Shown: positions 1-5,254 of the stretch, piece after piece
How the letters are laid out: each line of letters begins with the position of its first letter
Numbering within the stretch: the stretch's first letter is position 1
Origin: Planctomycetaceae bacterium
GTDB lineage: Bacteria; Planctomycetota; Planctomycetia; Pirellulales; Thermoguttaceae
Assembly (NCBI GenBank): GCA_031276415.1
Contig: JAISNF010000035.1
Location: 1-6,439 of the forward strand
Direction of reading: 5' to 3'
Length of the DNA: 6,439 nt
The notes under the pieces: model-generated
Database searches by the model: none
What the model saw: the letters and a program-made list of their open reading frames with translations, nothing else
Told to the model about the DNA's origin: nothing
Position numbers and translations under genes: made by a program

Positions 1-1
1 A

Positions 2-733
2 GAGATAAATCAATTGATTGTGCCTTACAAATTAGCCTATATTTCACCGAAAAATGATTGTGTTATGCTTGCTCGCAATGCACGATACATGACAAAAGAG
101 CAACAGGATAAATTGACAACAAATATTAAACACGATGGTTTTTTAAGTCAATTGCCGTTTGGGATTAAGCAAAAAGACGGAAAATATAAAATCATTAGCG
201 GTAATCATCGTATTAAATCAGCGATTAAGGCTAATTTAGAAAAGATATTAATTCTTTATGGGGACGTGGAAGATTTTGATGAGAAACGGCAATTAGCGAT
301 ACAGATAAGTCATAATGCTATAGCGGGACAAGATGATTTAATTATTTTGAAAAGTTTATATTTGGATTTGGACGATTTGTTTTTGAAACAATATAGTGGC
401 ATTGATGAAAAATTATTGTTTGATTGTAAATCTTTGGATTTATCTGCTATTTCGGAAAATGAATTAGCGTTATATTCATTAACATTTATGTTTTGTGAGG
501 CGAATCGGGAACGTGTTGAACATTTATTGGAGGCTTTGGAGCAAAAAGTCGGTTTGGAGGGAGAATCTACAAATCTTATTATTGGTGATCCTGATCGATT
601 TATTAGTATTATGTCGAAAATACAAAAACAATTTGGTATCAAAAATCGTTCTACTGCATTACTAAAAATGTGTGAAATCTGTGAGAATGTTTTAGCGGAT
701 AATGACAAAACAAAAAGGGACTCCCCACAATAA
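2..733 (+). CDS. ParB/Srx-fold domain protein, phage type (5' end probably outside the window)
   Basis: The protein carries a ParB N-terminal-like domain. Counting from the TTG at 14, residues 61-70 read ISGNHRIKSA, the ParB box-II type motif (GxHR), preceded by a segment (about 27-52) of the type 'I..L...I...G....P'. Residues 97-108 (QISHNAIAGQDD) resemble the 'ISHN..G.DD' stretch I associate with phage ParB-domain proteins encoded next to terminase genes. In the broader family this fold binds DNA or nucleotides (CTP in true ParB, nuclease or modification roles in phage relatives); which applies here cannot be read from sequence. The C-terminal half (about 115-239) is acidic, helical and unrecognised. 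The frame is open to the window edge, and TTG 14 has only a weak AGAGA upstream, so the true start is probably upstream. It ends 46 bases before terL, suggesting co-transcription and perhaps a packaging or DNA-marking role. The fold is fairly sure, the function is not. Confidence 0.75.
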   Translation, partial: EINQLIVPYKLAYISPKNDCVMLARNARYMTKEQQDKLTTNIKHDGFLSQLPFGIKQKDGKYKIISGNHRIKSAIKANLEKILILYGDVEDFDEKRQLAIQISHNAIAGQDDLIILKSLYLDLDDLFLKQYSGIDEKLLFDCKSLDLSAISENELALYSLTFMFCEANRERVEHLLEALEQKVGLEGESTNLIIGDPDRFISIMSKIQKQFGIKNRSTALLKMCEICENVLADNDKTKRDSPQ

Positions 734-741
734 AATTTGTT

Positions 742-764
742 TTATTATTTTGCAACAATAATAA
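742..764 (+). other. AT-only inverted repeat next to the terL ribosome binding site
   Basis: TTATTATT (742-749) and AATAATAA (757-764) form a perfect 8-bp dyad around the 7-base loop TTGCAAC. It lies between the ParB-domain gene and terL and ends one base before the AAGG (766-769) that probably serves as the terL Shine-Dalgarno. It could be a weak RNA hairpin that modulates terL translation, or a protein-binding dyad. With only A-T pairs and no T-tract after it, it is not a convincing terminator. The dyad is visible; any role is inferred. Confidence 0.35.
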
Positions 765-779
765 CAAGGTTATAGAAAA

Positions 780-3269
780 ATGGGTCGTGTAGCAAAGTCT
801 GTTTGTGTTTCGCCGGAGATTGAAACGAGGTTAGTCCGCGATGTAACGAAAGAATCTTTTTACCGGTTTGTTCAGGAATTTTGGAGCGTGATTATTCCTG
901 AACATCCTATCTGGAATTGGCACATTAAATATCTTTGTGATGAAGTTCAAGTGGTGTTGGAACGGGTGTTTGCCGGACAGCCGAAAATATATGATTTGAT
1001 TATTAATGTTCCGCCTTCTACTTCAAAGAGTAGTCTTTTTTCTATTCTTCTTACAAATTGGATATGGACACGGGTGGCGAGTGCTCGTGTTATTGCTTGT
1101 TCTTACAGTGGTGCGTTGGCTTTTGATTTTAGTCGAAAGTCTCGTGATGTTTTTCGTTCTGAAAAGTATCAAAGATGTTTTCCAGAGATAAAACTGGAAC
1201 TGGAGCAGGCAATGCACTTCACCAATACGCAACATGGAGAACGATATTGTGCAGGGATTGGGGGAGCGATCACTGGCAAACACGCCCACTGTTTTCCGGC
1301 TGGTACGCAAGTTTCTGTTCCTGACGGTACTAAACCGATTGAACAACTTCAAATAGGTGATAATGTTTTATCAAGGGGGATAGATGGTGTTTTAGTTTAT
1401 AAAAAAGTAGTAGCAGTGCTTAAAAGGAAAGGTGAATATCTTTATGAAATTGAGGCTAGCGGACGTAAAGTTAGAGCAACTCCTGAACATAAATTCTTCG
1501 TTTATGGACAAGGATACAAAGAGGCGCAGAATCTACGACCCACAGATTCGCTCTTATCAATCACGCAAAAACAAAGTGTGCCTAAAATGTGGAAAAACAA
1601 TAAACGGACGGGGTTACATGTGTATGGATTGTTACCAGATAGAGAGAAACGCAACAATTCAATTACTTTGCGAACACTGCGGAAAGGTAGTCGAAAAAAA
1701 GGCTTACGATGTACGAAAAGCATTACGACGAAACGCAAACGGGGTATTTTGCAGTCGAAAATGTTTTGCAGAACACAACAGAAAAAAGACATTTTGTGTT
1801 GTTTGCGGCGTTCCGTTACCATCAAAACGCAGTCGGTATTGTACACAATGTCGATACGAAAAGCGAAAGACACTAAAATTGAAAACATGTCCTATTTGTG
1901 GTACAATTTTTTATCCGGTCAACACAAGGCAACAATACTGTACACGGATATGTGCAAACAAAGCACATTCACAAAGAATGTTGGGCATGGGAAATTCCCA
2001 TCACAAAAAAGCAGACAGTTCTCACTACATTCACACACAAATGCGTCATCCTATATTCAAAAGAGATGGATTTGTTTGTTCTCTTTGTGGTCTAGGAGAT
2101 TCAAGACTAGTTATGCACCATATCGATATGGATCCACAAAACAATATAGAAACAAATTTAATAACGCTTTGTGCTTCTTGTCATATTGGACTACATCACA
2201 AAAAGAACAATGTACACGAATCGAATCAATTAAAAGAATTAGCGGTACTTCGGAGTTTGTCTATGACATTGAAGTAGAGGAAACTCATAATTTTTTTGCG
2301 AATGGTTTTTTGGTTCACAATTGCATAGTCATTGATGATCCGATGAATCCATCGGAAGCGGCGTCGGAAGCGGGGATACGGGCAGCGAACATGTGGTTGC
2401 ATGAAACGATCACCACACGTACTGTTGACGCCAAACTGACGCCGATTATTATGATTATGCAACGGTTACACCAAGACGATCCGACTGGAGATTGGATATC
2501 CAATGCGAAGCCCGGATCATTTAAACACATTTGTTTACCGGCTGATTGTTCGGAAGGGCAAACGGTGTTACCGGAAGAGGCGAAGGCAAATTATGTTGAT
2601 GGTTTATTTGATCCGGTAAGGTTGCCGAGAGATTTATTGGAGCAACGCCGTAGTTGGATGGGAGAATTTGGTTACGCTTGCCAATACGATCAACATCCTA
2701 TTCCACGTAGTGGGGGGATGTTCCTTGTGGAGAGGTTACGTATCGGGCATGTTGATCCATCAGACCCTGTAACTTTTATGGTACGTTATTGGGACAAAGC
2801 GGTATCGGTGAAAAAGACGGCGTGTTATACGGTTGGTACGAAAATTGGAAGAACAAAGATGGGCAAATATTATGTTATGGATGTTGTACGTGGTCGTTGG
2901 GATTCGGATGCGAGAGAGCGTTTAATTCGTGCTACTGCCGAACAGGATGGTAAAAAAGTTATTGTTGGTGTTGAGATGGAGCCGGGTTCCGGTGGGTTTG
3001 AATCGGCGATAAACACGGTTCGTAATTTAGCGGGATTTACGTGCAAGATGGACAAAGCGGATACTCATAAAGACACGCGTGCTGAGCCGTTTAGTTCTCA
3101 GGTGAACGGCTATAATGTTACGCTTGTTCCCGGCGCATGGAATGACGAATACATTTCGGAACTTCGATATTTTCCAAATTCTAAATACAAAGACCAGGTT
3201 GATTCTTCTGCCGGTGCTTTTAATCTTATTGCGACATTGACACGCCGTACTGCGGGGGGATGGTCGTAA
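780..3269 (+). CDS. terL: Terminase large subunit (TerL) precursor with an in-frame intein
   Basis: This is the ATPase/nuclease that pumps phage DNA into the prohead and cuts it. The 829-residue precursor contains a 344-residue intein (171-514), so the spliced TerL is 485 residues, normal for the family. N-terminal ATPase part: Walker A-like NVPPSTSKSS at 76-85 (Ser where classic P-loops have Gly, as in many phage terminases), the GGAITGKHA loop at 161-169, and Walker B IVIDD at 516-520 after the intein, then MIMQRLHQDD (558-567), a coupling-motif-like segment. C-terminal RNase H-like nuclease: first acidic residue in RYWDKA (D672), the second in VEMEPGSGG (E732), and the last in KDQVD (804-808; D805 or D808). 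The KDTRAEPFSSQV stretch (764-775) is also typical. ATG 780 follows AAGG at 766-769 with 10 bases between. All catalytic motifs look intact, but activity should depend on splicing because the intein separates the Walker motifs. Confidence 0.95.
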   Translation: MGRVAKSVCVSPEIETRLVRDVTKESFYRFVQEFWSVIIPEHPIWNWHIKYLCDEVQVVLERVFAGQPKIYDLIINVPPSTSKSSLFSILLTNWIWTRVASARVIACSYSGALAFDFSRKSRDVFRSEKYQRCFPEIKLELEQAMHFTNTQHGERYCAGIGGAITGKHAHCFPAGTQVSVPDGTKPIEQLQIGDNVLSRGIDGVLVYKKVVAVLKRKGEYLYEIEASGRKVRATPEHKFFVYGQGYKEAQNLRPTDSLLSITQKQSVPKMWKNNKRTGLHVYGLLPDREKRNNSITLRTLRKGSRKKGLRCTKSITTKRKRGILQSKMFCRTQQKKDILCCLRRSVTIKTQSVLYTMSIRKAKDTKIENMSYLWYNFLSGQHKATILYTDMCKQSTFTKNVGHGKFPSQKSRQFSLHSHTNASSYIQKRWICLFSLWSRRFKTSYAPYRYGSTKQYRNKFNNALCFLSYWTTSQKEQCTRIESIKRISGTSEFVYDIEVEETHNFFANGFLVHNCIVIDDPMNPSEAASEAGIRAANMWLHETITTRTVDAKLTPIIMIMQRLHQDDPTGDWISNAKPGSFKHICLPADCSEGQTVLPEEAKANYVDGLFDPVRLPRDLLEQRRSWMGEFGYACQYDQHPIPRSGGMFLVERLRIGHVDPSDPVTFMVRYWDKAVSVKKTACYTVGTKIGRTKMGKYYVMDVVRGRWDSDARERLIRATAEQDGKKVIVGVEMEPGSGGFESAINTVRNLAGFTCKMDKADTHKDTRAEPFSSQVNGYNVTLVPGAWNDEYISELRYFPNSKYKDQVDSSAGAFNLIATLTRRTAGGWS
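1430..1446 (+). promoter_or_regulatory. Candidate internal ribosome binding site for the nested HNH gene
   Basis: AGGTGA at 1430-1435 matches the anti-Shine-Dalgarno complement (AAGGAGGTGA) over six bases and lies 8 bases before ATG 1444. It is embedded in codons for the Hint domain (terL frame reads KGEYLYE here). The +1 frame is open from 1414, after a TAG at 1411. GTG 1432 has its own AAGG (1424-1427) only 4 bases away and is less well placed. ATG 1504 has no purine-rich site upstream. This supports independent initiation rather than frameshifting, for which I see no obvious +1 slippery site. Confidence 0.5.
1444..2277 (+). CDS. HNH homing endonuclease with multiple zinc ribbons, nested in the +1 frame of the terL intein
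   Basis: This protein is read one base ahead of the terL frame and lies wholly inside the intein. Numbering from the alternative GTG at 1432, it has four zinc-ribbon-like Cys groups: C50/C53 with C64/C67; C80/C83 with C107/C111; C122/C125 with C137/C140; C153/C156 with C170/C174. A canonical HNH nuclease follows: RHPIFKRDGFVCSLCG (205-220), MHHID (228-232) with the first catalytic His pair, N242 in TNLITLC, and CASCHIGLHH (247-256). The paired CxxC in this part would bind the structural zinc. HNH enzymes of this kind are typical of phage homing elements. ATG 1444 was chosen because of the AGGTGA 8 bases upstream; GTG 1432 and ATG 1504 are alternatives, and all nuclease motifs lie after 1504. 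The gene ends with TAG 2275-2277, inside Hint block F. Its likely job is to cut intein-free terL so that repair copies the intein. The identity is clear; separate translation is inferred. Confidence 0.85.
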   Translation: MKLRLADVKLEQLLNINSSFMDKDTKRRRIYDPQIRSYQSRKNKVCLKCGKTINGRGYMCMDCYQIERNATIQLLCEHCGKVVEKKAYDVRKALRRNANGVFCSRKCFAEHNRKKTFCVVCGVPLPSKRSRYCTQCRYEKRKTLKLKTCPICGTIFYPVNTRQQYCTRICANKAHSQRMLGMGNSHHKKADSSHYIHTQMRHPIFKRDGFVCSLCGLGDSRLVMHHIDMDPQNNIETNLITLCASCHIGLHHKKNNVHESNQLKELAVLRSLSMTLK

Positions 3270-3297
3270 TTTCTTAAAAAAATTGTTCTTAAAACTA

Positions 3298-3325
3298 TTG
3301 AAATATCTATAAAATTTGGTATAAT
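3298..3325 (+). promoter_or_regulatory. Strong sigma70/sigmaA-type promoter with extended -10
   Basis: The -35 element is TTGAAA (3298-3303), followed by a 16-base spacer and a perfect TATAAT (3320-3325) preceded by TGG (3317-3319), an extended -10. Transcription would start near 3332, giving a leader of about 68 bases before the gene at 3400. It lies in the 130-base gap after terL and so starts a new transcription unit for 3400-4293. Confidence 0.75.
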
Positions 3326-3338
3326 ATCAGTATAAAAC

Positions 3339-3371
3339 AAGGAAAACAATATTTTCCTTAACAATTTTTTT
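3339..3371 (+). terminator. Hairpin plus T-run in the leader: weak terminator or attenuator
   Basis: AAGGAAAA (3339-3346) and TTTTCCTT (3352-3359) form a perfect 8-bp stem with the 5-base loop CAATA. Five bases later there is a run of seven T (3365-3371). The stem is AT-rich and the T-run is offset, so termination would be weak. It lies between the promoter at 3298-3325 and the start codon at 3400, so it may stop terL read-through, attenuate the new transcript, or protect its 5' end. Confidence 0.4.
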
Positions 3372-3399
3372 CAAAACCTTTAACACAGGGATTTTTCAA

Positions 3400-3708
3400 A
3401 TGCAGGAAATGCAAGAAATAAAAGAAACAAGAGAAAAAATTATTAAATATGCTGAAACGGGTGAGGTCGTCCGTGATATGGCATTATTAAAACAATTAAA
3501 GGAATGGGGAGTGGTTGTTTTTCACTCAAAAACCGGACGGTTGAAAGAATCGAATCTTGGTATTTGGGGAGGCTTAGATTATACGATAGGCGGTATTCGA
3601 CATAACGTATCTTATTATATGTTTAAAGAATACGGGTTTCAGTTAAAAGAAGTGTATGATCCAATACGCAATCACCCATTTTTAGTCATTCAAAAATGCA
3701 ACAATTAA
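3400..3708 (+). CDS. Small hypothetical protein (102 residues)
   Basis: I do not recognise this protein. It starts with a charged, probably coiled helix (residues 1-20, rich in Glu and Lys) and a second helical stretch to about 46. A more beta-like half follows, with GVVVFHSKTGRL (47-58), a Gly/Trp/Tyr-rich segment IWGGLDYTIGGIRHN (65-79) and a C-terminal FLVIQK strand. It has no signal peptide, membrane segment or cysteine motif (the only Cys is residue 100). ATG 3400 is preceded by AGGGA at 3387-3391, 8 bases away. It is the first gene after the promoter at 3298-3325 and is followed after 30 bases by the next gene, so the two are probably co-transcribed. It is real by spacing, ribosome site and open frame; the function is unknown. 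Confidence 0.65.
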   Translation: MQEMQEIKETREKIIKYAETGEVVRDMALLKQLKEWGVVVFHSKTGRLKESNLGIWGGLDYTIGGIRHNVSYYMFKEYGFQLKEVYDPIRNHPFLVIQKCNN

Positions 3709-3738
3709 ATCTAATTTTTAATTTACAAGGAGTACATT

Positions 3739-4293
3739 ATGAATACTATAACATCTCAAAATGAGTGGGACGCCTACGAGGATGGGGTTCGTATGCTTGA
3801 CATGTTGGACAGGTCATTGATTGACAACGTGTTATTGATTCGTTGTTTGTGTGAAATTGTCGAACACGTGTTACCGATATACGAAAGAAACACGGATAAT
3901 CGTGATCCGCATAAATTCTTAGAATTGTTACGTCAATGGATTGAAACGCCAACGGATAAAACCAGATGGGATATTATCCGTTATCACATGAACTATTTAA
4001 AGTTAGAATTTGTGAAAAATGCAAACATCGATAATATTGTTTCTTTAATGATTGGGGTGATTAACGATTTAGTGCCGTCGTTGTACGAATGTAATCCGTA
4101 TTATAGTAGGGTTGCCGATTTTTGTTTATCGGTGGCTTCTTATGAGATTTATAAAAATTTACACGCTTACAAAAGTCGTTGGTCTGAAATATATGATTTT
4201 GAGAAATGTGAAATGCTTGTCAGTCTTGCTGAACGAAAATGGCAAGCGGATTGTGTGCGAAAATATTTTCCGATAATTCCTCAAACATTTTAG
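3739..4293 (+). CDS. Hypothetical helical protein (184 residues), faint resemblance to Imm5-like proteins
   Basis: The start is well set by AAGGAG (3727-3732), 6 bases before ATG 3739. The protein looks all-helical and soluble, with many Leu, Ile, Tyr and Trp residues. Residues 44-49 (VLPIYE) and 53-67 (DNRDPHKFLELLRQW) recall the 'lPlyE...D.RP..aie..r.W' pattern of putative-immunity (Imm5-like) helical proteins, and the C-terminus has ERKWQADCVRKYFP (165-178), similar to the ERxWQ...L ending of that group. The match is remembered by pattern only; the Ala/His-rich helical core typical of that group is not evident here, so no function is assigned. It ends at TAG 4291-4293, about 95 bases before the terminator-like hairpin at 4389, and appears to be the last gene of its unit. 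Confidence 0.7.
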   Translation: MNTITSQNEWDAYEDGVRMLDMLDRSLIDNVLLIRCLCEIVEHVLPIYERNTDNRDPHKFLELLRQWIETPTDKTRWDIIRYHMNYLKLEFVKNANIDNIVSLMIGVINDLVPSLYECNPYYSRVADFCLSVASYEIYKNLHAYKSRWSEIYDFEKCEMLVSLAERKWQADCVRKYFPIIPQTF

Positions 4294-4328
4294 CACAACG
4301 ATTTAGTAAAACAATTTTCGATTACATT

Positions 4329-4371
4329 TTGAAAGTTAAAGTAGATATATTAGTAGAAGTGTTGAAAGTTA
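4329..4371 (+). repeat. Direct repeat TTGAAAGTTA, 33-base period
   Basis: TTGAAAGTTA occurs at 4329-4338 and again at 4362-4371 in the 142-base gap between two genes (4294-4435). A period of 33 bases is about three helical turns, so the copies would lie on the same face of the DNA, as for a dimeric regulator. A chance origin is possible in AT-rich DNA. Apart from this repeat and the hairpin that follows, the gap shows nothing recognisable. Confidence 0.3.
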
Positions 4372-4388
4372 GTCAGAGTTGGATTGAG

Positions 4389-4427
4389 GGCGGGGCGTTC
4401 GTTTCGGGCGAACCGCCTTCTTTTTTT
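4389..4427 (+). terminator. Strong intrinsic terminator-like hairpin
   Basis: GGCG (4389-4392) pairs with CGCC (4414-4417). After a 4-base bulge (GGGC), GTTCG (4397-4401) pairs with CGAAC (4409-4413) around the loop TTTCGGG. The T-tract TTCTTTTTTT (4418-4427) follows directly. This is by far the most GC-rich spot nearby. It most simply ends the transcript of 3400-4293. Oddly, the next start codon is only 9 bases beyond the T-tract, so some read-through or antitermination may be needed to express that gene. Confidence 0.75.
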
Positions 4428-4435
4428 GAATTTTT

Positions 4436-5245
4436 ATGTTTTCTTTTGGGCAACGGAAAATTGTTTCTCTTAAAGAAAAGCAAGAAGAGGCAAAAAGACG
4501 AATTGAAAAAACAGTAAGAAAAACTGTTAAAAAAGCAACGCCGCCGATTGTTGTATCAGGTATTGCTATTCGTCTTGCCAAAGAGTTTGTGAATTTTGTA
4601 TTATCGTTGCCGACGGACAATAACAAATATCGGCGTAAACCGCAAGTTAATAAATGGGCGGAACAATTACAAAAATTTATGGATTCGTCTGATCACGGGC
4701 ATGTTTCCATTCAAGTTGTGTTTGAATGGTATGCGGTGCATCATCATGAACTTTGGAAAATAGAATCTCCTCAAAGTTTTATAAAACATTTTGATTCATT
4801 ATTAAAACAATATGAACAGTCTATCAATCCTTACACATCGCAACAATTAGAACAAGTCATGTCATGGTTATTCCGTTTGCGATGGAAGTGCCGTGATGAA
4901 GAATTAACGCTTATTGTGGGGCGGTCTTTGTGGATGGTGCAACAATTATTGGATAAATGTAATGGCAATAATGATTTTACAATTAAGCCGTATGATTCTT
5001 TTTGTAAGATAATAAATAGTAACATCGGCAATTCATTTGATTTCGTACAATTTTATTTTGAGCAATGGTTTTGGGAACACAGTAATATGGAAAACATTAG
5101 AGTTGCGGAGATTACTAAAAAGAAAATATTGCATTTAATACAAACGTGGTTGATTGAATATGGTGTGGATGATGAAGTTATAAAAAAGTTTATTTCGATG
5201 TTTGATTGTTTACAAGATATTAGTTTTTGTTCGATAAATTCTTAA
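4436..5245 (+). CDS. Helical protein with a module resembling phage replisome-organiser C-termini (269 residues)
   Basis: Residues 8-33 form a strongly basic, Lys/Arg/Glu-rich helix that could bind nucleic acid. Residues about 70-128 fit a pattern seen near the C-terminus of phage replication or primosome-loading proteins: a start like KWAEQLQKFMDSSDHG, a helix VVFEWYAVHHHELWK (94-108), then SPQSFIKHFDSLLKQY (111-126). The family version is roughly 'W...l..l...d......v..w...d..w.....Sp..l...fd.L..q'. The remaining 140 residues are helical, rich in Trp, Phe and Gln, and unrecognised. I see no Walker or other catalytic motif. The frame has a TGA at 4427-4429, so ATG 4436 is the only reasonable start, yet no Shine-Dalgarno precedes it: the upstream bases are the T-tract of a terminator-like hairpin. 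That the gene is real is likely from its length and domain; the replication link is a pattern-based guess. Confidence 0.6.
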   Translation: MFSFGQRKIVSLKEKQEEAKRRIEKTVRKTVKKATPPIVVSGIAIRLAKEFVNFVLSLPTDNNKYRRKPQVNKWAEQLQKFMDSSDHGHVSIQVVFEWYAVHHHELWKIESPQSFIKHFDSLLKQYEQSINPYTSQQLEQVMSWLFRLRWKCRDEELTLIVGRSLWMVQQLLDKCNGNNDFTIKPYDSFCKIINSNIGNSFDFVQFYFEQWFWEHSNMENIRVAEITKKKILHLIQTWLIEYGVDDEVIKKFISMFDCLQDISFCSINS

Positions 5246-5254
5246 TGAATTAAC

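Larger units (their letters stand above)
1290..2321 (+). mobile_element. TerL intein (class 1 Hint splicing domain) hosting an out-of-frame endonuclease gene
   Basis: The intein runs from TerL residue C171 to N514. Block A is CFPAGTQVSVPDG followed by IEQLQIGDNVLS (171-198). Block B contains the catalytic TxxH as T234-PE-H237. The C-terminal blocks F and G read VYDIEVEETHNFFANG then FLVHN (494-514), with C515 as the +1 nucleophile. These are all the residues expected for a Cys1/Asn-Cys+1 splicing intein, so it is predicted to splice. It sits between the TGKHAH loop and the Walker B IVIDD, a highly conserved active-site location typical for inteins. The recognisable Hint halves cover about 171-259 and 482-514. 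The 225 residues between them are Ser/Thr/Lys/Arg/Gln-rich, with no LAGLIDADG or HNH motif in this frame. The endonuclease is instead encoded by the same DNA in the +1 frame. Splicing is inferred from motifs. Confidence 0.93.

Noticed and set aside
310..708. Minus-strand open frame opposite the ParB-domain gene
   Set aside because: Shadow of the coding strand, with no start signal and no recognisable domain; all other genes run in the + direction.
1006..1191. Plus-strand 61-residue open frame in the terL ATPase region
   Set aside because: The Leu/Val/Phe-rich product looks membrane-like only because it is a frame-shifted reading of the Walker A region; no ribosome site is present.
1502..1888. 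Minus-strand open frame opposite the HNH gene
   Set aside because: It has no domain, no ribosome site and lies opposite two overlapping coding frames; it is a by-product of their composition.
1898..2095. Third plus-strand frame within the HNH region
   Set aside because: A short open stretch bounded by many stops in that frame, with no motif and no ribosome site; it serves as the control frame for the overlap argument.
1555..2224. Explaining the HNH frame as an in-frame intein endonuclease broken by two sequencing errors
   Set aside because: Two compensating indels could produce this, but then the terL frame would have no reason to be free of stops for over 220 codons while the third frame holds 15. 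Kept as the main alternative, not adopted.
1290..2321. Group I or group II intron carrying the HNH gene
   Set aside because: The flanks of the insertion encode clear Hint protein-splicing blocks with Cys1, TxxH and HN/Cys+1, and the reading frame is continuous. This is an intein, not an RNA intron.
4389..4417. tRNA or other structured RNA at the GC-rich patch
   Set aside because: The GTTCG...CGAAC pairing recalls a T-arm, but there is no acceptor stem, anticodon arm or D-arm around it, and the T-tract fits a terminator.
4239..4517. 92-residue open frame bridging the end of one gene and the start of the next
   Set aside because: It runs through the GC-rich terminator hairpin and its T-tract, has no ribosome site, and overlaps two better genes at its ends.
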